DNA of 64,000 nucleotides from an uncultured Chitinophagales bacterium (GCA_938023075.1 CALHDG010000027.1:1-64000); one strand, 5' to 3'; positions 32,695-43,487 are shown, numbered from the stretch's first letter. Numbers and translations: made by a program. The notes: generated from the letters alone by a model not told the origin.

Positions 32695-34806
32695 TTATGC
32701 TACTTCTAATTTACCGGTTGCTTTTGCAATAACTTCTTCTGCTACATCTTTTGGTGCGGCATCATAATGCGAGAACTCCATAATGGAAGTTGCTCTGCCC
32801 GAAGTAATCGTTCTTAAAGCGGTTACATATCCAAACATTTTTGAGAGAGGCACTTTGGCTTTTACTACCTGTGCATTACCTTTCATTTCCATGCCTTCCA
32901 TAATACCTCTTCTTCTGTTTAAATCGGCTACTACGTCTCCTGTATATTCTTCTGGAGTAACTACTTCTAATTTCATTATAGGCTCTAACAAAACCGCACC
33001 GGCTTTACCGGCTGTGTGGCGGAAACCCATTTTACCGGCTAATTCAAAAGATAATTGATCGGAATCTACATCGTGGAAAGAGCCATCAAACAAACGCACC
33101 TTTAAAGAATCTAATTCGTAACCGGCTAACACGCCTGTTTTCATGGCCTCTTTAAATCCTTTTTCTACAGAAGGAATATATTCTCTTGGAATGTTACCAC
33201 CTTTTATTTCATTAACGAAAACTAAACCTTTGTTCTCATCGCCTTTATCAACAGGGCCAATTTCAAACTTGATATCGGCAAACTTACCTCTACCACCTGA
33301 TTGTTTTTTGTAAACTTCACGGTGTTCGTAATTTTTGGTAACCGCTTCTTTATAGTTAACCATTGGTTGACCCTGGTTACACTCTACTTTAAATTCACGC
33401 TTTAAACGATCTACAATAATTTCTAAGTGCAACTCGCCCATACCACTTATGATGGTTTGTCCTGTATTTTCATCAAAAGACACTTTGAAAGTTGGATCTT
33501 CTTCTGATAATTTTGACAAGCCTATACCGAGTTTATCTAAATCTTTTTGAGATTTTGGCTCAATGGCTAACTGAATTACCGGATCAGGAAAATCTATGCT
33601 TTCAAGAATAATTGGATTTTTCTCATCGGTTAAAGTATCACCTGTTCTGATATCTTTAAAACCTACACCAGCACCTATATCGCCTGCTTCAATAAATTCA
33701 ATTGGATTTTGCTTGTTAGAGTGCATTTGATACAAACGGGAAATACGTTCTTTTTTGCCTGAACGACTGTTATGTACATATGAACCCGCATCTAACTTGC
33801 CGGAATACACTCTAAAAAAACAAAGACGACCTACATATGGATCGGTTGCAATTTTAAAAGCCAAGGCCGCAAACGGTTGAGTTGCATCCGGCTTTCTCAA
33901 TTCTGTTTCTTCTGTTTTAGGATTAACGCCTTCAATCGCATCAATATCTAAAGGAGAAGGTAAAAACGTACAAACCGCATCTAAAACTGCTTGCACTCCT
34001 TTATTTTTAAAGGCAGAACCACACATCATAGGAATAATAGAAAGATCAATTACAGCCTTTCTGATGGCCTCTAACATTTCCGCTTCTGTAATAGAATTAG
34101 GATCTTCAAAGTACTTTTCTAACAGTGCGTCATCATATTCTGCTACTGCTTCAACTAACTTACCTCTCCATTCTTCTACTTCATCTTTCATATCATCAGG
34201 AATAGGTACTTCTTCATAAGTCATACCCATGTCATTCTCGTTCCACACAATTCCTTTATTGGTAATTAAATCGACCACACCTTTAAAATCATCTTCTGCA
34301 CCAATTGGCAATTGCAACGGAATAGGATTAGCACCGAGCTTTTCTTTTACCTGGTTAACTACATCTAAAAAATCTGCACCTGTACGATCCATTTTATTTA
34401 CAAAACCGATACGCGGTACTTTATAACGATTGGCTTGTCTCCATACGGTTTCTGACTGAGGTTCTACACCACCAACGGCACAAAACAAAGCGACTACACC
34501 ATCTAACACTCTTAACGACCGCTCTACCTCAACGGTAAAGTCAACGTGTCCTGGTGTATCAATAATATTAATTTTATAATCTTGGTCTCTATACTTCCAA
34601 CTGGTGGTAGTTGCCGCAGAGGTAATGGTAATGCCTCTTTCTTTTTCCTGCTCCATCCAATCCATTGTTGCTCCACCGTCGTGCACTTCTCCTATTTTGT
34701 GAGAAATTCCGGTGTAGTATAAAATTCTTTCAGACGTGGTGGTTTTACCGGCGTCAATATGCGCCGCAATCCCTATGTTTCTGGTAAACTGAAGTCCTTT
34801 TGCCAT
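32695..34806 (-). CDS. fusA: elongation factor G
   Basis: [59 protein letters not shown]. Confidence 0.99.
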   Translation of the reverse strand: MAKGLQFTRNIGIAAHIDAGKTTTSERILYYTGISHKIGEVHDGGATMDWMEQEKERGITITSAATTTSWKYRDQDYKINIIDTPGHVDFTVEVERSLRVLDGVVALFCAVGGVEPQSETVWRQANRYKVPRIGFVNKMDRTGADFLDVVNQVKEKLGANPIPLQLPIGAEDDFKGVVDLITNKGIVWNENDMGMTYEEVPIPDDMKDEVEEWRGKLVEAVAEYDDALLEKYFEDPNSITEAEMLEAIRKAVIDLSIIPMMCGSAFKNKGVQAVLDAVCTFLPSPLDIDAIEGVNPKTEETELRKPDATQPFAALAFKIATDPYVGRLCFFRVYSGKLDAGSYVHNSRSGKKERISRLYQMHSNKQNPIEFIEAGDIGAGVGFKDIRTGDTLTDEKNPIILESIDFPDPVIQLAIEPKSQKDLDKLGIGLSKLSEEDPTFKVSFDENTGQTIISGMGELHLEIIVDRLKREFKVECNQGQPMVNYKEAVTKNYEHREVYKKQSGGRGKFADIKFEIGPVDKGDENKGLVFVNEIKGGNIPREYIPSVEKGFKEAMKTGVLAGYELDSLKVRLFDGSFHDVDSDQLSFELAGKMGFRHTAGKAGAVLLEPIMKLEVVTPEEYTGDVVADLNRRRGIMEGMEMKGNAQVVKAKVPLSKMFGYVTALRTITSGRATSIMEFSHYDAAPKDVAEEVIAKATGKLEVA

Positions 34807-34844
34807 GTTTATTCTAAATCTAAACTATTATTATTCAATATTTT

Positions 34845-35312
34845 TTATGCTCTAAAATGCGAAAACGCTTTATTGGCTTCCGCCATACGGTGGGTATCCT
34901 CTTTCTTTTTGATTGCTGCTCCCTCATTTTTATAAGCTGCCTGAATTTCTGCCGATAATTTAGCTGCCATTGACCGCCCGCTTCTTTTGCGAGAAAACCC
35001 AATTAACCACGACATACCGGTTACAATTCTTTTTGCCGGACGGATTTCTATTGGAATTTGGAAAGTGGAACCACCAACCCGCTTACTTTTTACTTCAACA
35101 GAAGGCATTACATTAGCGAGTGCTTTTTTCCATACTTCATAACCATCTTCTTTGGTTGCTTCACTCACCATATCTATTGCATCATAAAAAATACGAAAAG
35201 AAGTGCTTTTTTTACCACTCCACATCATATTATTTACAAATTGCGTCACCATCGGATCGTTATACTTGGTATCGGGCAATAACGCTCTTTTTTTCGCTGC
35301 TGATTTTCTCAT
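34845..35312 (-). CDS. rpsG: 30S ribosomal protein S7
   Basis: MRKSAAKKRALLPDTKYNDPMVTQFVNNMMWSGKKSTSFRIFYDA. Confidence 0.98.
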   Translation of the reverse strand: MRKSAAKKRALLPDTKYNDPMVTQFVNNMMWSGKKSTSFRIFYDAIDMVSEATKEDGYEVWKKALANVMPSVEVKSKRVGGSTFQIPIEIRPAKRIVTGMSWLIGFSRKRSGRSMAAKLSAEIQAAYKNEGAAIKKKEDTHRMAEANKAFSHFRA

Positions 35313-35436
35313 TATTTAATTTCATTAACACACAATACAATAAGCATAAAACATATTGTGTTTATAATTACAAGCAATATTTAAATTATTGCCAACTATT
35401 ATATTATAAGATAAGAAAGTATAGTGAACTGACTGC

Positions 35437-35811
35437 CTATTTTTTAGGGATTTTAGTTCCGTACTTTGATCGACTTTGCTTGCGGTCGCTCACGCCGGCA
35501 GTATCTAACGAACCGCGCACAATGTGATAACGAACGCCTGGTAAATCTTTTACTCTGCCGCCGCGTATTAAAACGATACTGTGTTCTTGAAGGTTGTGAC
35601 CTTCTCCAGGAATATATGCTATCACTTCAATACCGTTAGTCAATCTAACTTTGGCAACCTTTCGAAGCGCAGAATTCGGCTTCTTTGGTGTGGTAGTATA
35701 TACCCTTGTACAAACACCCCGTCTTTGCGGACAAGCATCTAACGCTCTCGATTTACTTTTCGACTTTATGACTTTACGTCCTTTCCTTACAAGTTGTTGT
35801 ATAGTTGGCAT
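35437..35811 (-). CDS. rpsL: 30S ribosomal protein S12
   Basis: [55 protein letters not shown]. Confidence 0.99.
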   Translation of the reverse strand: MPTIQQLVRKGRKVIKSKSKSRALDACPQRRGVCTRVYTTTPKKPNSALRKVAKVRLTNGIEVIAYIPGEGHNLQEHSIVLIRGGRVKDLPGVRYHIVRGSLDTAGVSDRKQSRSKYGTKIPKK

Positions 35812-35954
35812 ACAAATTCTTAAAATTGGACGGCAAAGGTATTGGTTTTATTTTTAATTACCAACACTTTGTGGAAAGTTTTTTTTGCTAATCAATTGCT
35901 TCGTTTAAACTTTAGGATTAAGAAAAAAAAATCTTTACTTGCTGACATTGTAAA

Positions 35955-36271
35955 CTTTCTGATATACTATGTTGAAAAGCTTTGTCTTAGCCCTACTTAG
36001 CCTGTATTTTTCGCCTCTTCTATCATAAAAACTGTTTTATTATAGATGGTAAATGTATTTTCTCATCATTCGACAAGTTTATCTATGTGGTTGATACTTT
36101 CTTGTTTTCGAGTGCGATCGTTTTTTTACGATACGAAGAACCGAAGTTTGCAAACTAGCCCCGATTGCAGCGGTTATGCCATTTTGAGTGGCTTTTGCAG
36201 CGTTGGCAAATGGCATTTGAGCGGAAAGCGGGACGGGTGTTCTTATAATGCTAAAATGTTTCGCTTCAAAA
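35955..36271 (+). repeat. composite dispersed non-coding repeat: ~77-bp leader (B1, 35955-36030) plus short-form 3' module (S1, 36128-36271)
   Basis: B1 resembles 56392-56468 and 56514-56591; S1 contains CTAGCCCCGATTGCAGCGGTTATGCCATTT...AAATGGCATTTGAGCGGAAAGCGGG, shared with the 10.6, 39.1, 56.7 and 58.1 kb copies. Confidence 0.8.
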
Positions 36272-36544
36272 TATATCAAAAAAATGTAACGTACTTCAAT
36301 GTTTAGTTGTCCATCATATTTAAGAAAAGTGATACATTTGTTATTTAAGAAAGTATGCGCTTTGCCCATGAAAGGAATTACCTTTATAGAGCAATTTATC
36401 ACAGAACTATCAAACTTATTTGATTTTTTTACGATTAACAGTTGAAAAAACTAACTTTTAGAAAAATAAAATGATGCAATGCTAAGAAATAAGAAAAAAT
36501 ACTTTATTTAAATATTTAATTACTATGTAAATATTTTTAGCGAA

Positions 36545-37162
36545 ATGAGTGGTTCAAAAAATAAGTACAAGCTTACAAAATTTGATTTTAAACCTTTAAA
36601 GATTGAAGATGAAAAAATAGGTGAAGATTTGTGGAAATTATTAGAAGACCTTAGATGCCATCTAACCATAGACAATCGGTCTTTTATCTACACTTTAAGA
36701 AAAGGATTTAAAACTAATTACAGATCTGGACCGAGATGGATAGATGAATTTGCTCCAAAAATTGGATCCCCAAAAATTCAGGTAAGTTGGATGATTCATG
36801 ATGCCAATTATGAGGGATATTTAACTCAACAAATGGCAGACAACTTACTTTTTCATATGTTAGTGGCAGGCGAATTACCCAATTTTAATGCGAGAATCAT
36901 TTATTTAGGGCTTCAAATATTTGGAGGATTTAGATACAAAAACTCGGCAGATAGCCCGTATATAGAATTTGAGCAAAAAATTATTCCACCGGTTGATCCG
37001 GTATCTGGCGAAAAAAGAACGGCGACCTTAGGTTCATCAATAGAAACTCCTATTACTTTTGAACACGACGACAAAAAAACCTGCGAGAAGCAATTGATAA
37101 AAATAGCCAAAGAGCATAACTTTGATTATCATCAAAAAGATCTGGATGCTTATTTTGATTAA
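36545..37162 (+). CDS. hypothetical protein (205 aa)
   Basis: Intact ORF, no recognised family. Confidence 0.65.
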   Translation: MSGSKNKYKLTKFDFKPLKIEDEKIGEDLWKLLEDLRCHLTIDNRSFIYTLRKGFKTNYRSGPRWIDEFAPKIGSPKIQVSWMIHDANYEGYLTQQMADNLLFHMLVAGELPNFNARIIYLGLQIFGGFRYKNSADSPYIEFEQKIIPPVDPVSGEKRTATLGSSIETPITFEHDDKKTCEKQLIKIAKEHNFDYHQKDLDAYFD

Positions 37163-37184
37163 AAAGGAGCACATCAGCTAAAGA

Positions 37185-37583
37185 ATGAAAAATACAAACA
37201 ATTTTAAGTATATGAAATTAGGTGCATTTTCAATTAGTCTTGCCGTAAAAGATATTCAACAATCGAAAGCCTTTTATGAAAAACTGGGCTTTACGGTTTT
37301 TGCCGGAGACTTAGCTAAAAATTATTTAATTATGAAAAACGAAGATTCTTTAATTGGGCTGTTTCAAGGCATGTTTGAAAACAATATTTTAACCTTTAAC
37401 CCTGGTTGGGATGCTGATGCAAAACCCCTGATTGATTTTGATGATGTGCGGAAAATTCAACAACGTTTAAAGCAACATGATATTCACTTAGAAAGTGAAG
37501 CCGATGAAAGTACAACTGGTCCGGCAAGTTTTATGGTACTTGATCCTGATGGGAATGCTATTTTAATTGATCAACACATATAG
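37185..37583 (+). CDS. VOC (glyoxalase/bleomycin resistance-like) family protein
   Basis: FSISLAVKDIQQSKAFYEKLGFTVFAGD...SFMVLDPDGNAILIDQH. Confidence 0.85.
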   Translation: MKNTNNFKYMKLGAFSISLAVKDIQQSKAFYEKLGFTVFAGDLAKNYLIMKNEDSLIGLFQGMFENNILTFNPGWDADAKPLIDFDDVRKIQQRLKQHDIHLESEADESTTGPASFMVLDPDGNAILIDQHI

Positions 37584-37607
37584 AAGTTTTTAATTGTAAA
37601 TTTCCAG

Positions 37608-38006
37608 CTAACTTCCGAGCAATAGAAAAGGTACCATAATTGCCACCAAACCAGTAAAAACTACAGCAAACATAAAGAGCTTATACCGGGTTGAATAGGC
37701 TTGTAAAATGCTTTCATCGTAATATTGATTAACTTGATGATCTTTATACATTTGTAGTAAACCGTTCAGCAATTTTTCGCGGGTTTGCATCCCTTTTAGT
37801 AAAGCAATTTCAACAATAATATTTACAATAATGACTAAGGCAATAAATACAAACATTACCAATAAGTTGCTTCCTGAGCCTGCAATACCTGAATTGATGG
37901 CTAGGGATAGAAAGTTAAGGGCTATGGCAATTATCATAAAAACCATATCGTTTCGGGTATTGGTTTTTAACTCTTCAATAATGTGGTTATGTACTTTTTC
38001 TACCAT
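37608..38006 (-). CDS. hypothetical membrane protein (132 aa)
   Basis: Several hydrophobic segments; 12 nt from the next upstream gene. Confidence 0.6.
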   Translation of the reverse strand: MVEKVHNHIIEELKTNTRNDMVFMIIAIALNFLSLAINSGIAGSGSNLLVMFVFIALVIIVNIIVEIALLKGMQTREKLLNGLLQMYKDHQVNQYYDESILQAYSTRYKLFMFAVVFTGLVAIMVPFLLLGS

Positions 38007-38018
38007 TGATTTTACAAT

Positions 38019-38492
38019 TTATCCTTTACTAAACTTATAATAAACGCCTCCAAATAATACAAGGCTACCAAACAGAACGACTAAGCCATAAAGTAACCAT
38101 CTCTTTTTGCACAACTTTGTTATTATTAAAATATTGTGGTCAATTATTGTACTATTATTGGTTGACTGAATATTGAAGTAAAAGGTTTTTGGAAGCCATA
38201 ATTTGGGCGTAATTACATCAAAGCGAACGGAGTAGTAGTGTGCTCGCTTTTTTGTTTTAATCAACGATGAAGATATGATTTGAACCTGAATTGGGCTATC
38301 GTTTTGTATAAGATAAGTGTTTTCATTTTCGCCATCTAAATTAAAATCTCTTAGCTCAAATGTTTTAGTGCTGTTGGCTTCCATATGATACCGGTTATAA
38401 ACGGTTTTGGCTTCAGTTAAAGTAGGTAGTAAACAAATGGCTACTAAATTTATGTAACTTATCACCTTAAATATTGTATTTTTCGGAACCAA
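38019..38492 (-). CDS. hypothetical secreted/membrane protein (157 aa)
   Basis: N-terminal signal-like segment and C-terminal TM helix. Confidence 0.6.
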   Translation of the reverse strand: MVPKNTIFKVISYINLVAICLLPTLTEAKTVYNRYHMEANSTKTFELRDFNLDGENENTYLIQNDSPIQVQIISSSLIKTKKRAHYYSVRFDVITPKLWLPKTFYFNIQSTNNSTIIDHNILIITKLCKKRWLLYGLVVLFGSLVLFGGVYYKFSKG

Positions 38493-38527
38493 TTGTACTT
38501 GCCAATTTTTATAAAGGTAATAAAATT

Positions 38528-39043
38528 ATGTGGAATATATACATAGTGGGTTATATGGGTAGTGGCAAAACTTCGTTGGGCAGGCAGCTTGCTCAACAAT
38601 TGCAGATACCGTGTATTGATTTGGACTGTCAAATTGAACAAGTACAAAACCAATCGATTAGTGCTATTTTTGAACAGCATGGCGAAATCTATTTTAGAGA
38701 GTTAGAAAGAGCTGCTTTGTTACAATCTTTTGAAACAGACCGAACCATTATTTCAACCGGAGGAGGCGCGCCAATTTATAAAAACAATATGCAATTGATG
38801 AATGAAGAAGGCATCACCATCTATTTAAATGCTGATACGCAAACTTTGTTTAATCGTTTAAAGTATGGCAAAGCTAAACGACCGATACTGGCAAACTTAA
38901 ATGACGAGGAGCTCCTTCAATTTATTGACAAACACCTAAACCCCCGCAAACCTATATATGAAACTGCTCAATTGCAATTAGATGCTAGTTTGCCTTTGCC
39001 TTTGCTTTGTGTTAAGGTTAATGCTTTTTTATGTGCGATGTAA
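38528..39043 (+). CDS. aroK: shikimate kinase
   Basis: MWNIYIVGYMGSGKTSLGRQLAQQLQIPCIDLDCQIEQ...FRELERAALLQ...STGGGAPIY. Start at 38528 rather than 38474. Confidence 0.9.
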   Translation: MWNIYIVGYMGSGKTSLGRQLAQQLQIPCIDLDCQIEQVQNQSISAIFEQHGEIYFRELERAALLQSFETDRTIISTGGGAPIYKNNMQLMNEEGITIYLNADTQTLFNRLKYGKAKRPILANLNDEELLQFIDKHLNPRKPIYETAQLQLDASLPLPLLCVKVNAFLCAM

Positions 39044-39081
39044 GTTTTATTAAATTTGCAATTAAATAATTGAATTTTTTT

Positions 39082-39424
39082 AGAAGCGAATCGATAAACC
39101 AACTTGGAAACGGGCTCCCCGTTTTCCGTTCAAATACTGCCAAACACCCCAACGCTTCATGATCAACGCTTCAGGTAGTATAACCACTGCAATTCTATCT
39201 AAGTGTCTTTCGGAAATTTGAATGTCATTTATTTATACATTAAAAATAATTCAACATTCATTATTCGTTAATCGATATTCGTTATTCATTAAATAGCCAT
39301 CCGAAAAATATCGAATATCGAACACCGAATTTTGAATGACGAATTTTTCGATTCGAAAAACAACACTTAGCTGCTAAACAACCCAATGCACTTTAGTGCT
39401 GTTGGCTTGGAAATCGGGGATAGT
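39082..39424 (-). repeat. dispersed non-coding repeat, long form (copy R2, inverted)
   Basis: Reverse complement of the R1/R3 sequence: ...CCGTTTTCCGTTCAAATACTGCC...GGTAGTATAACCACTGCAATTCTATCTA...AACAACACTTAGCTGCTAAACAACCC...TTGGCTTGGAAATCGGGGATAG. Confidence 0.85.
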
Positions 39425-39479
39425 CTTCCAACTTCACTCATTCTAAAAGGCAATTCAAATAAAATCATCTGGTTAATAG

Positions 39480-39700
39480 CTTAAGTTTCGGTAGTAAAAT
39501 AATTGCTGTTCCAATGGAACCTGTTCCTTTGTGTTTACAAAAGCATGGACACTTTACTACAACAAGTGAACAGGTTCACTTGGATGATTTGATGCTTTAT
39601 ATGTTGAATTAAGTTAACTTAAGCTTATTGTGTACTTCAATTTCCATAAATAATTTATATTCAAGTTATTATGAAATAAATACTACTACCGAAACTTAAG
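39480..39700 (+). mobile_element. 221-bp MITE-like element, copy 1
   Basis: 17-bp terminal inverted repeats CTTAAGTTTCGGTAGTA/TACTACCGAAACTTAAG; 7-bp flanking direct repeat TTAATAG on both sides; near-identical inverted copy at 62056-62276; no ORF. Confidence 0.85.
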
Positions 39701-39735
39701 TTAATAGTAGCAATTTGATATTATTTCAAAAATCA

Positions 39736-40443
39736 TTATTCTTTCAAGTCTCTCCTGTCTTTGTTCCGTTTAGAAACTCGACTATCTTTACGTTCCTTTA
39801 TTCGTATCGATCTTTTGTAGTACTGAAACAAATTCAAATCTAACATGGCTACTTCTTCCGGGTCAAGCAAATCGCCTCCTCTATTAATTACCCTACGGGG
39901 AAAAGGCTTGTCTAATTGTACAAAATCTTTATCCATCAATACTAAAGATGGATAACCAAAAGTGCTGGATACGGCTTTTCTAACCGTCTCGTTTTCGCCA
40001 ACAAATTGAATCTCGTGTATATAATCTAAAGCAGCAATTAAGTATCCTTTTGTTATGAAAGAATTATCGGCTACTGGTTGAAGTTTGCTATTATATAAAG
40101 TAAGTTTATCGTGTTCTTCATTGCGCAAAAACTTAGCTTCGTTGGCGTAGAAAAAATACAAGTCGCAAAATTTAAAATTGTCTTTAAAGGCATTGATGAT
40201 AGCCGTGTTTTGCTTCAACAGTTCATTTTTGGTTCTAACTATTGCTGCTTGTTGATTTCTTTTTTGCAGGGCTGCTATCTTTTTATCTTCCGATTTTAAA
40301 CGCACCAGCAACACATTTTCACGCAACATCTCAATATTTTGGAGCGCATTTGTTCGCCTGGCTTGATACTTTGAGCAACTGTTTAAAATTAATAATAAAC
40401 AGATGCATGCTAACAGGCTATAAATCTGATGTAATTTTATCAT
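39736..40443 (-). CDS. hypothetical lipoprotein (235 aa)
   Basis: Lipobox LLILNSCSK. Confidence 0.65.
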   Translation of the reverse strand: MIKLHQIYSLLACICLLLILNSCSKYQARRTNALQNIEMLRENVLLVRLKSEDKKIAALQKRNQQAAIVRTKNELLKQNTAIINAFKDNFKFCDLYFFYANEAKFLRNEEHDKLTLYNSKLQPVADNSFITKGYLIAALDYIHEIQFVGENETVRKAVSSTFGYPSLVLMDKDFVQLDKPFPRRVINRGGDLLDPEEVAMLDLNLFQYYKRSIRIKERKDSRVSKRNKDRRDLKE

Positions 40444-40476
40444 ATAAAAACAATCAATAATTATTAATTGAATAAT

Positions 40477-41793
40477 TTAATCAATTACTAACTCCCCATA
40501 CAAATCAAAGTCACTGGCATCGGTTATGGTTACCTTGGCAAAATCACCAATGCGTACATAGTTTGTTGCCGCATCTACAATTACTTCATTGTCTACTTCT
40601 GGCGAGTCGTATTCTGTTCTGCCAATAAATTGATCGCCTTCTTTTCTATTAAATAATACTTTAAAAGTTTTACCAATTTTAGCTTGGTTCAATTCATCAG
40701 AAATTTCTTGCTGTACTTCCATTACTTCGGCGGCTCTTTGTTGTTTCACTTCTTCTGGCACATCATCAACCAAATCATATCCACTCGTACCTTCTTCGTG
40801 AGAGTAGGTAAACACCCCTAAGCGTTCAAAGCGTTGTTGCTCAATAAAAGTTTTCAATTCGTCTACATCTTTTTCGGTTTCTCCCGGAAAGCCGACTAAC
40901 ATGGTTGTTCTAATAGCAATTTCTGGAAGAATGTTTCTAATGTTTGAAATGAGTTCGATGGTATCTTCCCGGGTAATTTGTCGTTTCATATTATGCAACA
41001 CAGCATTGCTGGCATGCTGCAAAGGCATATCTAAATAATTACAAATATTATCGTGTTGTTTAATCGCCTCAATAATATCAATAGGAAATTTACTGGGATA
41101 AGCATAATGCAAACGAATCCATTCTAAACCTTCCACGGCGGCTAATTGATTTAACAATTCAGGCAAACTTCTTTTTTTGTAAATATCTAAACCATAATAC
41201 GTCAACTCTTGTGCAATTAGCATAATTTCTTTCACCCCTTTCTTCACTAAATTTTTAGCTTCAAAAACCAAATCTTCAATTGGGCGAGAAATGTGTTTGC
41301 CGCGCATTAAAGGGATGGCACAAAAAGCGCAAGTTCGGTTGCAACCTTCCGAAATTTTTAAGTAAGCATAATGTTTTGGAGTAGTTAAACCTTGCCGTTC
41401 GCCAATGAGTTCGTGTTTGTAATCGGCACCTAATTCTTTTAGTAGAAAGGGCAAATCCATGGTGCCAAACCAAGCGTTTACTTCGGGTATTTCTTGTTTC
41501 AAATCATCTTTATAGCGTTGCGATAAGCAGCCGGTTACGTATAATTTTTCAATGTCGCCTTTTGTTTTGGCATCGGCATAATTTAAAATGGTATCAATAC
41601 TTTCTTGCTTTGCCATATCAATAAAGCCGCAAGTGTTGACTACTACAATGTTAGCATTGTCATTGCTTTCGTGAACTACCTTTATGTCGTTGCCCTTCAA
41701 TTGACCAATTAAATTTTCGGAGTCTACTAAATTTTTAGAGCAACCTAAGGTGATGACGTTTACTTTATCTGTATTTGTTGTTTTGGTTTTCAA
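40477..41793 (-). CDS. rimO: ribosomal protein S12 methylthiotransferase RimO (TTG start)
   Basis: VITLGCSKNLVDSENLIGQL; KISEGCNRTCAFCAIPLMRGKHISRPIEDLV; C-terminal TRAM-like segment. Confidence 0.96.
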   Translation of the reverse strand: MKTKTTNTDKVNVITLGCSKNLVDSENLIGQLKGNDIKVVHESNDNANIVVVNTCGFIDMAKQESIDTILNYADAKTKGDIEKLYVTGCLSQRYKDDLKQEIPEVNAWFGTMDLPFLLKELGADYKHELIGERQGLTTPKHYAYLKISEGCNRTCAFCAIPLMRGKHISRPIEDLVFEAKNLVKKGVKEIMLIAQELTYYGLDIYKKRSLPELLNQLAAVEGLEWIRLHYAYPSKFPIDIIEAIKQHDNICNYLDMPLQHASNAVLHNMKRQITREDTIELISNIRNILPEIAIRTTMLVGFPGETEKDVDELKTFIEQQRFERLGVFTYSHEEGTSGYDLVDDVPEEVKQQRAAEVMEVQQEISDELNQAKIGKTFKVLFNRKEGDQFIGRTEYDSPEVDNEVIVDAATNYVRIGDFAKVTITDASDFDLYGELVID

Positions 41794-41796
41794 TGC

Positions 41797-42225
41797 TTAT
41801 GATACTTTGATAAAATTTTTATAGGGAACAAATTTAAATTTTGAGTGATAGTTATTTTTAAACTTAGCTATTTTATTTAAAATATTGGCTTGCCCCTTAC
41901 CAACTTTATTACACACAATGTAACTATATTTTAAAGCACTTTTATTTTGCGATAACATTTTTATGCTGTTTGATAATTGGTCTATGCCTTTTGAAAAATC
42001 GTGATTACTTTTAAACTCAATAAAATGCTCGTTTACATCTGCCAACAATAATTTGTCACATTGTTTGCCATCTTGTTCTTTCAATAAGCATTTATCAACT
42101 TTGTATTCTTCGCATTTCAACATTTTTTCATTAATTATTTCAACTGATTTATTGCTATCATCAGAATACACTCTAAATGATTTTTCACTTGTAGTTTGCA
42201 CTAAGCATTCATTTTTCAAACTCAT
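41797..42225 (-). CDS. small cassette protein A (142 aa), possible PD-(D/E)XK-like fold
   Basis: CDKLLLADVNEHFIEFKSNHDFSKGIDQL; overlaps the upstream ATPase stop by 4 nt. Confidence 0.7.
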   Translation of the reverse strand: MSLKNECLVQTTSEKSFRVYSDDSNKSVEIINEKMLKCEEYKVDKCLLKEQDGKQCDKLLLADVNEHFIEFKSNHDFSKGIDQLSNSIKMLSQNKSALKYSYIVCNKVGKGQANILNKIAKFKNNYHSKFKFVPYKNFIKVS

Positions 42226-43487
42226 TTAGTTGTTAATATTAAGTCGGAAAGTTCATCAAAAAGTTTGTAATCCATTTCGGAAACATTATCAATTAAGTTT
42301 TCGCCTATCAAATTAGTTTCCGGATCATTCAGATTTTCAACTTTTCCATTTGAAATTTGGTAAGCCAACATATCATCAGGTTTAACCATTGCATTTTCTG
42401 GACAATCTCCTACAAGTGTATCGGAATTTCTTAAAACTTCAATCACTTCTTTTTCTAAAGTATATTTACCATTTGCTAAATCGCCTGCTTGTGTAAATGT
42501 TGACATTGCTGAAAGTATATACGGACTGTGCGTAGTAATAAACAACCGCACATTACACTCATTAAACACAAACATCAGCAACTGCATTAGAGTAAACTGA
42601 AATTTTGGGAAAATATGTAGTTCCGGTTCTTCAAAAAACAAGTAGGTTTTTAGTTTGGATTTTCCTTTTTGATGCAACTTTTTCAAATAGGCTAAAACAG
42701 GTATTAATGCCTGCTCACCTGAGGAGGCATTGGTTAAAGCAACTCTTCTTCCATCATCATATACTAAATAATCTTCATCATTAATAAACTCTACATTGGC
42801 ATTGATGAGGGCTTTGGTAAAGGCATCGAAACTATTCGTTTCTTTTGAAAGTAGTGTTTCGTCTTCGTATTTAAATTGTTGGCGATGTTGTTGGTAAACC
42901 GATGAAAACTTTAGTAAAAAACGGTCAATAGCGGCTGGTACTTCATGGTTTTCTACCAATAATTTGATGTTCTTAATTAAGCTCGTAAATGAACGGGATG
43001 CTGGGATGAAAAAATTTGCGTTATGCACATCAACCCCTATCGCTTCTCCCATTTTTGAGAAATTTTCTTTATAAAATTCACCAATGTTAATTGATGGATT
43101 TAATTGCTGTAAAGGTTTTAAAGCACCTTTCAAGTTGTTTAAAAGTTGAGTTGCTTCAATAGCATCAGCTTCCACATGTAGTTTTTCATTTTGATTAATG
43201 ATAGCTTTAAAGTTGTGTCGCTCGTATTTTATTGTAAATTTATTTTTTATAAGATTGAGGTTAAATGTCTTTTTAAATTCTTGCTTAATAAATTCGGGGA
43301 AGTTTGAATTGTCATCAAACAGAGATGTTCTTATATAATTTAAAACAACCTCATTAAAAAAATAAACCAACTTAGCCACCACACTCTTACCACTCGCCTG
43401 CGGACCAATCAGCACAGTAATGCGGTTCAACTCCATTTCAAAGTTGCGTAAACCGGCAAAACCGTCGATGTAAATTTTTTCTGGCAT
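42222..43487 (-). CDS. ABC/OLD-like (AAA_15/21-type) ATPase A (421 aa)
   Basis: Walker A LIGPQASGKSVVAKLVYFF; signature ASSGEQALIPVLAYL; Walker B YLFFEEPELHIFPKFQ; LFITTHSPYILSA. Confidence 0.85.
   Translation of the reverse strand: MPEKIYIDGFAGLRNFEMELNRITVLIGPQASGKSVVAKLVYFFNEVVLNYIRTSLFDDNSNFPEFIKQEFKKTFNLNLIKNKFTIKYERHNFKAIINQNEKLHVEADAIEATQLLNNLKGALKPLQQLNPSINIGEFYKENFSKMGEAIGVDVHNANFFIPASRSFTSLIKNIKLLVENHEVPAAIDRFLLKFSSVYQQHRQQFKYEDETLLSKETNSFDAFTKALINANVEFINDEDYLVYDDGRRVALTNASSGEQALIPVLAYLKKLHQKGKSKLKTYLFFEEPELHIFPKFQFTLMQLLMFVFNECNVRLFITTHSPYILSAMSTFTQAGDLANGKYTLEKEVIEVLRNSDTLVGDCPENAMVKPDDMLAYQISNGKVENLNDPETNLIGENLIDNVSEMDYKLFDELSDLILTTK

Noticed and set aside
18505-35282. Numerous 60-170 aa plus-strand ORFs across the ribosomal cluster (e.g. 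26944-27444, 29350-29709, 35120-35527)
   Set aside because: Antisense to highly conserved ribosomal genes with no independent motif or spacing.
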